Positions 26,490 to 36,556 are shown, counted from the first letter of the stretch. The stretch is DNA of 64,000 nucleotides from Clostridium cavendishii DSM 21758 (GCF_900141845.1 NZ_FQZB01000003.1:378895-442894), one strand, 5' to 3'. Made by a program: numbers and translations. Notes: generated by a model from the letters alone, not told the origin.

Positions 26490-26642
26490 AATAAATCCTC
26501 CTGTCATTTGTATTTAATCATATTCAAAAAAATAAAAATAATTAATTTATTATTTTCTGATACGTCTTAATATTATTATGTAATATTCTTTTAATTATAT
26601 AATACTATTTTTTGCAAAAATAAAAAAGAAATTTATAGCTTA

Positions 26643-26680
26643 AAAAGGGTTAAATATTTTTGAACAATATTTAACCTTTA
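26643..26680 (-). terminator. Terminator between the two rodA copies
   Basis: Arms of about 15 bp (TTAAATATT core) with one bulged G around a short loop, followed by TTTTTA on the minus strand, immediately after the stop at 26683. Transcripts of the first copy should therefore mostly stop before the second. The remaining gap 26508-26642 has no other clear feature; it should carry the promoter of copy 2. Confidence 0.75.
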
Positions 26681-26682
26681 AT

Positions 26683-27810
26683 TTAAAAATATATTTTTTT
26701 CTTTCTCATACTTATATTAAGTATTAATGCTATCGCAATAAATGTTGTAACAAGAGAACTACCGCCAGAACTTACTAATGGTAATGTTATACCTGTTATA
26801 GGCATAATACCTATTGTCATCCCTATATTCTGAAGTATTGCAAATATAAAATATGATGTAAACCCAGCACATATCATACTACCAAATATATCCTTAGCTT
26901 CCTTAGCATCTACTATCATTCTATATATAAGTATTCCATACAATATTAAAAGTATTGTTGATCCAATAGTCCCCCAATGCTCTGCAATAATTGCAAATAT
27001 AAAATCTGTTTCACTTTCCGGAACAAATGCAGCAACATAACTCCTCGAAGTGTCACTACCAAATGATGGTCCTGTCCCAAGAATCCCACCAGAACCTATA
27101 CCTATCATAGATTGAGTAAGTTGAAGATTTGTACTAAGCTCATCTGCTTCTTGGTTTAAAAGAGCTCGTACCCTTGTTTTTTGATAATCTTTTATTAAAG
27201 GCGAATTCCATAAGATTATAATTCCTAATAATACAGCTATGAGACCTCCACCTATAATTTTATAATCCAATCCTGCACAAAAAAATATTCCAAGAGCTAT
27301 AAAAAAGCAAACCATTGCCATTCCCATATCCGGTTGCTTCATTATTATCCCCATAGGTAATACACAATATGCTACAAGTATCATAAAATTTTTAAAATCA
27401 TTTACTTTCAAATCAAATTGATCCATTTTTTTTGCTAACATAAGTATCATAGCAAATTTCATAAATTCTGCTGGTTGAAATTGATAGCCTCCAGGAAACC
27501 TTATCCAGCCTTGTGCTCCATTTACAGTTACACCTATAAATTTTGTTGCTATAAGCAATACTATATTACCCCAATAAAATATCTCAACATAATTTCGAAG
27601 TAAACTATAATCAAAATGTAAAGAAATGTACAATATCACCACCGATATTAAAAGAAATATTAATTGATTTCTAGTAAAATTTCCTTTCATCATTCTAGTT
27701 GCTTCATATATATTAATTATACCAAATAGAGATATTAATATTGTTACTATAAATAAAGTAAAGTCCATTTCTTTTAAAACCTTAATATCTATCTTAAATT
27801 TTTTAAGCAA
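26683..27810 (-). CDS. rodA: RodA-type SEDS glycosyltransferase, copy 1 of a tandem pair
   Basis: 375 aa, TTG start 7 nt behind AGGAGG, like its neighbour. It carries the same SEDS landmarks: GAQGWIRFPGGYQFQPAEFMK, FAIIAEHWGT and GITLPLVSSGGSSLV. Differences from copy 2 are scattered conservative changes, with clusters in extracytoplasmic stretches (SDTSRSYVAAFVPESETDF versus SEPSRSYVAVFVPEKQTDF). FtsW or SpoVE are alternative family labels, but the mre-PBP2-min context argues for RodA. It lies downstream of minE beyond a terminator. Confidence 0.92.
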   Translation of the reverse strand: MLKKFKIDIKVLKEMDFTLFIVTILISLFGIINIYEATRMMKGNFTRNQLIFLLISVVILYISLHFDYSLLRNYVEIFYWGNIVLLIATKFIGVTVNGAQGWIRFPGGYQFQPAEFMKFAMILMLAKKMDQFDLKVNDFKNFMILVAYCVLPMGIIMKQPDMGMAMVCFFIALGIFFCAGLDYKIIGGGLIAVLLGIIILWNSPLIKDYQKTRVRALLNQEADELSTNLQLTQSMIGIGSGGILGTGPSFGSDTSRSYVAAFVPESETDFIFAIIAEHWGTIGSTILLILYGILIYRMIVDAKEAKDIFGSMICAGFTSYFIFAILQNIGMTIGIMPITGITLPLVSSGGSSLVTTFIAIALILNISMRKKKIYF

Positions 27811-28062
27811 AGTACCCCCTCCTATCTTTTGTAGTTAATATATACAACATCCACACCTTTTTATATTATATAACATTCCTTTTAATCAATTAAAGTCTAA
27901 TCTATAAAATGAAATAAATTCTTAATAATTTCCATTATTTAAATTAACACCATTATCAAATATTATTCATATGAGCATTCCTCTAATCAAATTCTATTAA
28001 CTAAAACTAAAATTTAATTGGCGTAGATTACTTTCAATAACAAAATAAAGACGTAGATTAAT

Positions 28063-28098
28063 AAAAAGAGTTAAATATTTAAATATTTAACTCTTTTT
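28063..28098 (-). terminator. Terminator of minCDE
   Basis: Perfect 36-nt palindrome with 18-nt arms 28063-28080/28081-28098, centre AAATATTTAAATATTT, flanked by T-runs, just past the minE stop. The rest of 27811-28062 is AT-rich, holds a 9-bp direct repeat CGTAGATTA (28022 and 28052), and should contain the rodA promoter. Confidence 0.85.
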
Positions 28099-28105
28099 TA
28101 TTAAA

Positions 28106-28372
28106 CTATCGTCCTCTTACATTTTTAATAGGAATGTTTGCTACTAGAGCAGGTGATTCACCTTCTATATTTTGAGACTTAGTTACTGTTAAGTCTATCT
28201 CTTCGCTTTCAATTTCAATATATTTAGATAGAACTTCTAAAATTTCAACTTTTATTTTTTCAAGAATTTCTGGTGCAAGCTCACCTCTATCATGAATCAA
28301 GATTAACTTTAGCCTATCCTTAGCCACTTGTTTCGGAGTAGGTTTACTTGAAAAACTTTTAAATAAATCCAT
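28106..28372 (-). CDS. minE: Cell division topological specificity factor MinE
   Basis: 88 aa, normal length. The family core AKDRLKLILIHDRGELAPEILEKIKVEILEVLSKYIEI is complete; the N-terminal part is the anti-MinCD contact helix and the remainder the dimerisation beta-sheet. It displaces MinC from MinD so the septum forms at mid-cell. AGGAGG precedes the ATG, 12 bp after minD's stop. Not every clostridium has MinE; some use DivIVA alone. Confidence 0.95.
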   Translation of the reverse strand: MDLFKSFSSKPTPKQVAKDRLKLILIHDRGELAPEILEKIKVEILEVLSKYIEIESEEIDLTVTKSQNIEGESPALVANIPIKNVRGR

Positions 28373-28384
28373 CTCTAACTCCTC

Positions 28385-29182
28385 CTAGTGTTTTTTGAAC
28401 TTTTTGAATAAAGAGCTGAAGAAACCACCTGTCTCAGTATTTAAATCCATAAGAGGTACTTCTTCTCCCATTAGTCTTCTTGCAATATTTTTAAATGCTT
28501 GTCCAGCCATTGCTTTATCATCTAAAACAACAGGCTCTCCCTTATTAGTTGAAACTGTTATATTTTTATCATCCGGAACAACTCCTAGAAGTTTAACAGA
28601 AAGAGTTTCTATAATATCCGGAATATCTAACATATCTCCTCTTTGAGTCATTTCGTAATTTAATCTATTTATTATAACAGCATGTTCCTCTAACCCCTTA
28701 GCATCAAGTTTTCCTATAACTCTATCCGCATCTCTTACGGAAGTTATTTCTGGATTAACTACAACTACAGCCCTATCAGCTCCAACTATAGCATTTTCAA
28801 ATCCTTGTTCTATTCCAGCAGGGCAATCTATTATTACATAATCAAATTCTTTTTTTAACTCCTCAACAAGTTTTAACATTTGTTGTGGACTTATATCATT
28901 TTTATCCTTTGTTTGAGCTGTAGGTAACAAACATAAATGAGGAAAACGCTTATCCTTTATTAATGCTTGCTTTGTTCTACATCTATTCTCAATAACATCA
29001 ATTATTGTATAAACTATTCTATTTTCAAGGCCCATTAAAACATCTAAATTTCTAAGACCTGTATCCCCATCAACAACAACGACTTTTTTCCCTTGTGCAG
29101 CAAGCGCTGTACCTATATTAGCAGTAGTAGTAGTTTTACCTACTCCACCCTTTCCTGATGTAACAACTATAGATTCTCCCAT
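28385..29182 (-). CDS. minD: Septum site-determining ATPase MinD
   Basis: 265 aa. Deviant Walker A KGGVGKTTTTANIG (residues 11-24) with signature Lys11, Walker B VIIDCPAGIEQGF, and a C-terminal amphipathic membrane helix (SSLFKKFKKH). It binds the membrane as an ATP dimer and recruits MinC. GGAGG precedes the ATG. Middle gene of minCDE. Confidence 0.97.
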   Translation of the reverse strand: MGESIVVTSGKGGVGKTTTTANIGTALAAQGKKVVVVDGDTGLRNLDVLMGLENRIVYTIIDVIENRCRTKQALIKDKRFPHLCLLPTAQTKDKNDISPQQMLKLVEELKKEFDYVIIDCPAGIEQGFENAIVGADRAVVVVNPEITSVRDADRVIGKLDAKGLEEHAVIINRLNYEMTQRGDMLDIPDIIETLSVKLLGVVPDDKNITVSTNKGEPVVLDDKAMAGQAFKNIARRLMGEEVPLMDLNTETGGFFSSLFKKFKKH

Positions 29183-29205
29183 TTTTAATATACCTCCATA
29201 TTTAA

Positions 29206-29841
29206 TTAATACCCATATTTATTTGGCAAATATGGTTCCACAATAATAGCATTATCTTTTATTTTTGCAAGTTCTGGATAACTTGGTCTTTCAGCATCAT
29301 CTGGAGAAATTGTAATTATCCTAGCAATAGATAGTACTTCTGGCTGCAATGAAAATGCTGCTATAATAGCTTTATTATTGCCATTATCACCTGCAAACAC
29401 TCTTCCTTTTACACTTCCTAAAACTATAATATTCCCAGCTGCTCTTACCTCTCCACCATGGTTTACATCACCAACTATAACAATATTTCCAGCATAGTCA
29501 ACTACTTGTCCACCTCTAACTGTTTTTCTTAAAAACTTTGTTCTACCTTCATATACTCCTGTAAATGATTTTAGCGAGGGTTCGTCTTTATCAATAAATA
29601 TACAATCTTTTATTAAAATTTCATCAAAAAGACTGTCCTTCAATTTTCTCATCTGTCTATCATTTAATAGCTTCAAATCAGTATGTATTGTTAGCGTAGC
29701 GCCTTTATAAAATTTTTTTCCCTTATTCAATCTCTCTATTAAACATTCGAGCATATCTTCAAAATCTTTAAACTTATCAATATTAATTATAGCATTTAAC
29801 CCATTTTTATTGCCTTTAATAAGTATCCTATCATCTATCAT
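29206..29841 (-). CDS. minC: Septum inhibitor MinC
   Basis: 211 aa. The N-terminal FtsZ-antagonising domain (1-100) is followed by the C-terminal right-handed beta-helix, which dimerises and binds MinD: RKTVRGGQVVDYAGNIVIVGDVNHGGEVRAAGNI carries the conserved RSGQ-like and DVNxGAEV-type motifs. It blocks FtsZ rings away from mid-cell. First gene of minCDE. Upstream lie a copy of the interspersed repeat and the terminator of the PBP2 gene. Confidence 0.95.
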   Translation of the reverse strand: MIDDRILIKGNKNGLNAIINIDKFKDFEDMLECLIERLNKGKKFYKGATLTIHTDLKLLNDRQMRKLKDSLFDEILIKDCIFIDKDEPSLKSFTGVYEGRTKFLRKTVRGGQVVDYAGNIVIVGDVNHGGEVRAAGNIIVLGSVKGRVFAGDNGNNKAIIAAFSLQPEVLSIARIITISPDDAERPSYPELAKIKDNAIIVEPYLPNKYGY

Positions 29842-29997
29842 GTTTATGTGCTAACCTCCAATACCTACGCATACTTTTATATTATTCAACAAAACCTGAT
29901 AAATTCCTTCTTAAAGCTATATTAATATTATAATTGTTTAAAGTAATAAGGGCAATATTTATAAATTACTACTTTTCCAAAAAATCACCTTATAATT

Positions 29998-30066
29998 AAG
30001 TAAGAATCTAAATTTTAAATTTAGTCATTCGAACTTACTCATTCGAATGAAATGAGAAGGAGTTTC
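29998..30066 (-). repeat. Interspersed 69-bp repeat, copy 3
   Basis: Reverse complement of the repeat seen at 16175 and 58646: on the minus strand GAAACTCCTTCTCATTTCAT ... GAGTAAGTTCGAATGAC, then the palindrome CTAAATTTAAAATTTAG and ATTCTTACTT. Both outer bases of the palindrome differ from copies 1-2 in a pairing-preserving way (C-G to T-A). It lies between PBP2 copy 2 and minC. Confidence 0.85.
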
Positions 30067-30086
30067 CTTTAAATAATACAATCAAA

Positions 30087-30114
30087 AAGGATTTGCAAAA
30101 CACTACAAATCCTT
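30087..30114 (-). terminator. Terminator after PBP2 copy 2
   Basis: 9-bp inverted repeat 30087-30095/30106-30114 with a 10-nt loop, followed by TTTTTG on the minus strand, 6 bp beyond the stop. Confidence 0.78.
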
Positions 30115-30120
30115 CTTAAT

Positions 30121-33018
30121 TTATTTTTGATTATCTCCTTCTAATTTAGGGGGGGTTAAAGTATAATCATAACTTACACCATTCATATCTTTTGGAACAT
30201 AGTTTGGATTTTCTTTTTTTATTTTATCTCTCCAATAAGTTTCATAAATAGCCCTAGCTACTGGTGCTCCAAAATACCCATGTCCACCATCATATATAGC
30301 TACACATACAGCAATTTCTGGATCATCTAAAGGTGCAAAAGAAACATACATACCAAATGCTTCTCTTCCTATATATTTTTGTTCTTTTTCCTCTTTAAAC
30401 GAAGCTGTACCAGTTTTTCCTCCGCTACGTATTGGGAAACCTTTAAAAACACTAGATGCTGCTGCTCCTTCTGAATCATTTGCCCTATACATACCTTGTT
30501 TTATTTCATACACAGTCTTATCAGATATATTTACCTTACTTAAAACTTCGGGTTTATATTCTTCTATTACTTTACCATTACTATCTGCTATTTTGTCTAC
30601 TAAGTGTACCTTATATCTTGTTCCACCATTTGCTAAAGTGGCTATATAACTTGCTATTTGAACAGGACTAAAGTTATTACTTCCTTGCCCAATAGCTGCA
30701 TAAGCAAGTTGAGCCCCTGACAACATTTCTGTTCGTATTGAGTAAACTGCCCATGTAGCAATTTCTTTTGAAACAATATCTAATTCTGCCTTTTCATTCT
30801 TCTTAGCAAGTTCTAAATCAGCTTTATATTTGGGCGAAGCATCATAGTACTCTTGCATACACTTCCTTATATCTTTTTCGAATGTATCATAATCATCAGC
30901 TATATTTTTTGTTCCTATTTCATTTAATTTTTTATTAATAACCTCTTTTAAGTGCACTTTGGCTTTTTCTAGGTTAGAATCTTTATCGTCCTCGTTTATA
31001 TTAATATCTAATGGAACAAAAAATGTCCCCCTTTTTTCAAAGTTACCCATTTTAAGGAAGTCCCTTAATTCAAACTTTGATTGTTCTATTCTTACCGTCT
31101 TATAACTTTCAAAGTTATAAGAATCCCCAAAATTTTCTGTAATTTCAATACCTGTGCTCTTTTTCTCATTTGACTTAGGATCTGCTCCAAGCCCAAATGC
31201 CCAAGCATATTTTGATAATGAATTTAAACCTTTTTTAGGATCTTCTTTTTCATATTTCTCATAAAGCTTTCCAGCCATATCATAAAAATAATTATTACAA
31301 GATTGCTCTAAAGCTTTTTGTATATTTATTCCTCCACCATGATTATTATTATCTTTGGGTAAATTTGCTCCCAATATTTTTTTATACTTACTAAGATCAT
31401 AAGTACTATCATTTATAGAAAAATTAGCATCTGTAACACCTTCTTCTAATGCAACTACTGATGTAAGAGGTTTAAATGTAGATCCTGGAGGTATACATCC
31501 CATAGTTGCATAGTTATAAATAGGCTTTGGATAAATATCATATTTATCTGACCTAATTCCCTTCGTATCAGGGAATAACTCATCTACACTTGCTTTTAAA
31601 CCTCTTCTTGAAATATAATTCTTTCCAAACTCCTCCAAATCAGGCGATAGATATTTTTTTCTTAATTCCTTACTTATTTGTCCACTAGCAAATTCATTTG
31701 GGTTATATTTAGGTAAACTTACTAAAGCCAATATTCTTCCTGTTTTAACTTCGATAGCAACAACAGCACCCCTATTTGCATTTCTTAAATCAATACCATC
31801 AGTGGATCCAACACTATTTAAATAATCAAACTGGTGTTGAAGCATAGTTTCTGCAGAATACTGAATATTTTTATCTATTGTTAATGTTATATTATTCCCT
31901 GGAAATGTTTCTAATTTGAAAAGATCCTCTATCTTTCTTCCTGTAGAGTTTACTTTTATGGTGTTTCCACCTTTAATCCCTTTAAGTTCTTTTTCAAAAG
32001 CTGATTCTATCCCAGCTTGTCCTATTAAATCTGAAGATGCATCATAACCCCTTTCTTCATATAAATTCTTCTTATCACTATTTATTGCTCCTACATACCC
32101 TATAGCTGCACAAGCTAAATCACCATAAGGATAAAACCTTATAGGCTCTAATGATATATTTACTCCTGGAAGCGAATTAAGCTTTTGATAAAATTTAAAA
32201 GCTGTATTCTTTGATATATTACTTGCTATATTAACAGGCTTAAACCCCTGAAAACTTTGCATTTTAAGTTCATCTTTTACTATAATATAATTTCTAATTT
32301 GCTCAATATTATATTTTTCAAGCAGCCGCTTTGTAATTTCTTGGCCACTAATTTTCTTCCGAAATTTTTCTATTTCTGAACTTCTATCTTTAAGAGCTTT
32401 CTTATCTAACCCTTCTTTTTTTGGTAATAATAATTCATAAAGTTCATAAGATTTAACTAAGTAATTAAAAGTATCTTTAGCATCATACTTAAGTAACTCT
32501 TCGTTTATTCTTTCTTCTTCTTCTTCATTTAATTCTTCCTTTTTATCTTTAAATAATTTATCTTTTATAGTGTCATTTAAACCTCTATCCCTTTTAAATC
32601 TAATTTCTTGTGCTTTAATATTTTTATTATCCGTATTAAAATCAAAATAAAATTCTTTTTTATCATCTATTTTTATTTTGAAATCATCTTTTAAAGCAGC
32701 ACTATCCTCTTTTAGAAGCTTTTCTACGCTATCAATTGTATTACAAAAATCAATTGTAGCCTGGTCAGTTTCTGTAAAAGTTAAATTATAAGTTTCTTTA
32801 TTCCTAGCTAAAATATTTCCAGAACTGTCATATATCAATCCTCTAGGTGCTTTTTCTGCCACAAATCTTCTCGCCCTAATATTAGCTTTCTCTTTTGATT
32901 CATCATACTTATAAACTTGCAAATATAATAATCTTATAAATATAACTACTAATATAATTATAGTAATAAACAACATTATATTATATCTATCTATTTTCTT
33001 CTCCTTTAATTTTTTCAT
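30121..33018 (-). CDS. mrdA: Class B penicillin-binding protein 2 (elongation), copy 2 of a tandem pair
   Basis: 965 aa. Short cytoplasmic tail, one membrane span (about 14-33), a long pedestal/dimerisation region, then the transpeptidase domain. The active-site motifs are PPGSTFKPL (SxxK), EQSCNNYF (SxN) and SGGKTGTAS (KTG). It is considerably longer than E. coli PBP2 (633 aa), because of a Lys/Glu-rich insertion (about 145-250) and a second inside the catalytic domain (about 650-750). Cross-links peptidoglycan together with RodA. GGAGG lies 8 nt before the ATG. It is clearly homologous over its whole length to the preceding gene. Confidence 0.93.
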   Translation of the reverse strand: MKKLKEKKIDRYNIMLFITIIILVVIFIRLLYLQVYKYDESKEKANIRARRFVAEKAPRGLIYDSSGNILARNKETYNLTFTETDQATIDFCNTIDSVEKLLKEDSAALKDDFKIKIDDKKEFYFDFNTDNKNIKAQEIRFKRDRGLNDTIKDKLFKDKKEELNEEEEERINEELLKYDAKDTFNYLVKSYELYELLLPKKEGLDKKALKDRSSEIEKFRKKISGQEITKRLLEKYNIEQIRNYIIVKDELKMQSFQGFKPVNIASNISKNTAFKFYQKLNSLPGVNISLEPIRFYPYGDLACAAIGYVGAINSDKKNLYEERGYDASSDLIGQAGIESAFEKELKGIKGGNTIKVNSTGRKIEDLFKLETFPGNNITLTIDKNIQYSAETMLQHQFDYLNSVGSTDGIDLRNANRGAVVAIEVKTGRILALVSLPKYNPNEFASGQISKELRKKYLSPDLEEFGKNYISRRGLKASVDELFPDTKGIRSDKYDIYPKPIYNYATMGCIPPGSTFKPLTSVVALEEGVTDANFSINDSTYDLSKYKKILGANLPKDNNNHGGGINIQKALEQSCNNYFYDMAGKLYEKYEKEDPKKGLNSLSKYAWAFGLGADPKSNEKKSTGIEITENFGDSYNFESYKTVRIEQSKFELRDFLKMGNFEKRGTFFVPLDININEDDKDSNLEKAKVHLKEVINKKLNEIGTKNIADDYDTFEKDIRKCMQEYYDASPKYKADLELAKKNEKAELDIVSKEIATWAVYSIRTEMLSGAQLAYAAIGQGSNNFSPVQIASYIATLANGGTRYKVHLVDKIADSNGKVIEEYKPEVLSKVNISDKTVYEIKQGMYRANDSEGAAASSVFKGFPIRSGGKTGTASFKEEKEQKYIGREAFGMYVSFAPLDDPEIAVCVAIYDGGHGYFGAPVARAIYETYWRDKIKKENPNYVPKDMNGVSYDYTLTPPKLEGDNQK

Positions 33019-33112
33019 TCATGTCTCCTCCGTTTTTATCTTCATGCCACTAATTGTATAAATATATATATATTTCTACAAAAACCATAAAAGTCCTTTG
33101 AATCATAAGAAA

Positions 33113-33149
33113 AAAGTACTATCTTAATAAATTTGTAAGATAGTACTTT
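33113..33149 (-). terminator. Terminator between the two PBP2 copies
   Basis: Perfect 14-bp inverted repeat 33113-33126/33136-33149 with a 9-nt loop, then TTTTTTC on the minus strand, just past the stop of PBP2 copy 1. It largely separates transcription of the two copies. Confidence 0.88.
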
Positions 33150-33155
33150 CTTTTA

Positions 33156-36050
33156 TTATTTTGATTTTACATCTTTTATATTTTCTGTTGGAGGGTTTAA
33201 TGAATAATCATAGGAATTCCCAGACATATCCATTGGTTTATAGTTTGGAAATTCTGTTTTTAGTTTATTTCTCCAATAAGTTTCATAAATAGCTCTAGCA
33301 ACCGAAGCTCCGAAATATCCGTGCCCACCATCATAAATCGCTACACATACTGCTATCTCAGGATCTTCTACTGGCGCCATGGATACATAGACACCATATG
33401 CTTCTCTACCAAAGTTCTTTTGATCATCTCTAAATGTAGCTGTTCCTGTCTTACCTCCAGAACTTATTGGGAAACTCTTAAATACATAAGAAGCAGTACC
33501 CATATCTACTTCATTTGCCTGTCTCATACCTTCTTTTATAGCAGCAAGATTTCCCTTATCTATATCCATATGGCTTATAGCTTCTGGTTTAAATTCCTTA
33601 ACAACTTTTCCATCTATATCAGTTATTTTATCTACTAAATGAGTCTTATATCTAGTACCACCATTAACTAATGTTGCTATATAATCAGCTATTTGAAGTG
33701 GTGTAAAGTTGTTCATACCTTGCCCTATGGAAGCATTTGCAACTTCAACAGGTGTCATAATTTCAATAGGCATAGAGTAGATAACCCAATTTGCTATTTC
33801 CTTTGCTGTTGTAGTAATCTCTGAGCTAGGATTTACTTTCTTACCTTCCATTGCCTTTTTATAGTCATCTGAATTATCATAAATAGCTTGAAGCGATTCT
33901 TTTACTTGTTTTTCAAACTCATTATAGCTTGAATTTGTGCTAATATTATTGATTCCTATTTCTTTAAGCTTATTGTTAACAAGATTTTTTAATTTTTCCT
34001 TTGCAGCTTCTAGTTTATCAGTTTTATCATCCGTTGCACTATTTATATCCAAAGGTGTAAATCTAGTTCCTCTTGATGGAAATATTCCACTTCCTAAATA
34101 ATCTCTAAAATTCCATTTCGCATAATTTAATTTTAAATCTTTAAAATCATTAAAATTATATGAATGGCCAAAATTTTCACTTATCTCAATACCTGTGGCA
34201 GCTTTTGTATTTGAATTCGGATCTACTCCAAGCCCCATAGCCCAAGCATATTTAGCCAAACTATTAAGTCCTGATAATTCTCCACCCTTTTCTTTATTCT
34301 TATAATAAAGTCTTATTCCCATGTCATAATAGTAATAGTTACAAGATTTAGCTAGTGCTGAAGCTAAATTTACTACTCCATGAAGATCATTATCCTTAGG
34401 TTTAGTTGCTCCGAATATTTCTGGATATTTATCAAAAACAATCTTATCAGCCATAGTTTCAGAAGGATTTGTTACACCCTCTGAAAGCGCTGCTAAAGAA
34501 GTAAGAGGTTTAAATGTGGATCCCGGAGGAATAAGTCCCATAGTTGCATAATTTAAAAATGGTTTTGGATAAATATCATAAGGATCTTGTCTAATCCCAT
34601 CTTTATTTTTAGGGAATAACGTATCTACAGTAGTATTTAATCCTCTGTATTTAATATATTGATTACCAAATGCCTCAAGATCCGGTGAAAAATACTTTTT
34701 AGATATTTCCGTTGTTATGTCACCTGTTGCAAACAAATTAGGATCATATCCCGGTAAGCTTACCATTGCTAAGACCCTACCTGTCTTAACCTCAATAGCC
34801 ACTGCTGCTCCCCTTGTTGCATTTCTAAAATCAATATCTCCTTCTATTCCTTTTTTTTGCAAAAATTCTAATTGACTTTTAAGCATAGTTTCTGCTGAAT
34901 ATTGAATATCCTTATCTATTGTTAAATGCACATTATTACCAGGGTAAGTTTCTAATGTAAATAAATCCTCTATTTTTCTTCCTTCAGCATTTACATTAAC
35001 AGTATTCCCGCCCTTAGTTCCCTTTAGAACATTTTCAAATGCAGATTCTATACCAGTTTTACCTATAAGGTCGGTTGATACATCATAACCTCTTTCTTCA
35101 TATACATTCTTATTAGAACTATTTATAGTTGATACATATCCCAAGAAACTAGCCCCAAGTTCACCATAAGGATACTCCCTCATAGGCTCTAAGGCTATAT
35201 CTATTCCTGGTAATGTACTTAACTTCTGCTCAAATACAAATGCAGAAGGCTGCTTTATATTAGAAGCTATAGTTACAGGTTTGAATCCCGAAAAACTCTG
35301 CATCTTTATAGCATCTTTAACTATCATATAGTTTCTTATTTTTTCTATTGGATATTTTGCTAAAACTGCATTTGCAACTTCTTCTGAAGTCATATTAATA
35401 TATTTCTTTGCTTCTTCATTATATGATTTAGTTCCTATATCATAAGGTATTAACAAATCGTATAATGAGTAGGCTTTAACTAAAAATTCAAAGGTTTGTT
35501 TCGGAGTATATTTAAGAAGCTCTTGATCTATTTTATTCTCTTCTTCTTCTTTCAAATCATCCTTTTTCTTAGGATATAGTCTCTTTTTGACTTCGTCATT
35601 TAAACCTCTATCCCTTTTAAATCTTATCTCTTGAGCTTTAGTTACACTATCACTATCTGAAGAAAAATCGAAATAAGGTTCCTTCTTATCATCTAATTTC
35701 AACTTAAGTTTATCTTGGAGAGCTTCTTTATTATCACTTAAAAGAGAAATAACACTGTCCATAGTTTTATAAAATTGTTTTTTTGATTCATCTGTTTCTG
35801 TAAAAGTAACAGTATATGTTTGTTTATTGGTAGCTAATATATTTCCATTACTATCGTAAATTTTACCTCTTGGTGCCTTTGTTGCAAGAAATCTTTGTGC
35901 TCTTGTGTTTGCTCTATCCTTAAAATCATCATATTTATACACTTGTAAATATATAAGTCTAGATATTATAGCTATAAATATAATCAACATTATACTAAGC
36001 AAAATTGAATATCTGTTTATATCTTTCTTTTTCTTCTTTGTATTATTCAT
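33156..36050 (-). CDS. mrdA: Class B penicillin-binding protein 2 (elongation), copy 1 of a tandem pair
   Basis: 964 aa. Membrane span about 16-35, followed by the RGKIYDSNGNILATN entry of the pedestal. Transpeptidase motifs: PPGSTFKPL, AKSCNYYYYD and SGGKTGTATF. It carries the same two long insertions as copy 2. Translationally close to mreD (start 9 bp after the mreD stop; AGGTGATGAA precedes it), so this copy belongs to the mreBCD operon and is the more likely ancestral partner. Both copies end in a D-M-x-G-x-SYDYxLxPP tail. Confidence 0.93.
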   Translation of the reverse strand: MNNTKKKKKDINRYSILLSIMLIIFIAIISRLIYLQVYKYDDFKDRANTRAQRFLATKAPRGKIYDSNGNILATNKQTYTVTFTETDESKKQFYKTMDSVISLLSDNKEALQDKLKLKLDDKKEPYFDFSSDSDSVTKAQEIRFKRDRGLNDEVKKRLYPKKKDDLKEEEENKIDQELLKYTPKQTFEFLVKAYSLYDLLIPYDIGTKSYNEEAKKYINMTSEEVANAVLAKYPIEKIRNYMIVKDAIKMQSFSGFKPVTIASNIKQPSAFVFEQKLSTLPGIDIALEPMREYPYGELGASFLGYVSTINSSNKNVYEERGYDVSTDLIGKTGIESAFENVLKGTKGGNTVNVNAEGRKIEDLFTLETYPGNNVHLTIDKDIQYSAETMLKSQLEFLQKKGIEGDIDFRNATRGAAVAIEVKTGRVLAMVSLPGYDPNLFATGDITTEISKKYFSPDLEAFGNQYIKYRGLNTTVDTLFPKNKDGIRQDPYDIYPKPFLNYATMGLIPPGSTFKPLTSLAALSEGVTNPSETMADKIVFDKYPEIFGATKPKDNDLHGVVNLASALAKSCNYYYYDMGIRLYYKNKEKGGELSGLNSLAKYAWAMGLGVDPNSNTKAATGIEISENFGHSYNFNDFKDLKLNYAKWNFRDYLGSGIFPSRGTRFTPLDINSATDDKTDKLEAAKEKLKNLVNNKLKEIGINNISTNSSYNEFEKQVKESLQAIYDNSDDYKKAMEGKKVNPSSEITTTAKEIANWVIYSMPIEIMTPVEVANASIGQGMNNFTPLQIADYIATLVNGGTRYKTHLVDKITDIDGKVVKEFKPEAISHMDIDKGNLAAIKEGMRQANEVDMGTASYVFKSFPISSGGKTGTATFRDDQKNFGREAYGVYVSMAPVEDPEIAVCVAIYDGGHGYFGASVARAIYETYWRNKLKTEFPNYKPMDMSGNSYDYSLNPPTENIKDVKSK

Positions 36051-36058
36051 TTCATCAC

Positions 36059-36556
36059 CTATTTTTCGTTAAACTTCCACTCTGTTTTCATATAAGGCTT
36101 ATTAGATATTTTGTAAATCCACGAATACATTAATAAAGCAATAATCATATTATATACCGGCATTATTATTATTCCATCAAAATTCATTTTAATATTAGTA
36201 GCTCTATATAAAATATATACTAATATATATTTTACTGCTGTTATAACTAGCGTAAATATAACTGGAACTAACTTTTTATGTTTTAATATATTTTCACCAA
36301 TATAAGCCGCTAAAAGACATAATAATAGATTAGTAATAGAATTGATACCAAATACATTCAAAAAATATATATCCTGTATTATCCCTGAAAAACTACCTAT
36401 CAATATAGCTTCATAATATCCATTCACAATTGAAAATAAAATAGCAAATACAAATAACAAACTTGGAAAACAGCCCTTAATTCCCACAAAAGGCATTAGC
36501 GTATTATCTAGCACCAAAAAGAATAAACATAATAAAATTAATACAAATCTCTTCAT
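36059..36556 (-). CDS. mreD: Rod shape-determining protein MreD
   Basis: 165 aa with five to six predicted membrane spans and little hydrophilic sequence. Recognised mainly from context (mreB-mreC-mreD-PBP2) and from the N-terminal pattern LILLCLFFLVLDNTLMPFVGIKGCFPSL. It links MreB/MreC to the RodA-PBP2 synthase in the membrane. AGGAG precedes the ATG. Confidence 0.9.
   Translation of the reverse strand: MKRFVLILLCLFFLVLDNTLMPFVGIKGCFPSLLFVFAILFSIVNGYYEAILIGSFSGIIQDIYFLNVFGINSITNLLLCLLAAYIGENILKHKKLVPVIFTLVITAVKYILVYILYRATNIKMNFDGIIIMPVYNMIIALLMYSWIYKISNKPYMKTEWKFNEK

Noticed and set aside
27960..28025. Possible sixth copy of the interspersed repeat (CATATGAG ... TTAATTGG)
   Set aside because: Only scattered short matches; the two palindromes are absent.
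28021..28060. 9-bp direct repeat CGTAGATTA in the minE-rodA gap
   Set aside because: Too short and only two copies; no palindrome or promoter relation.
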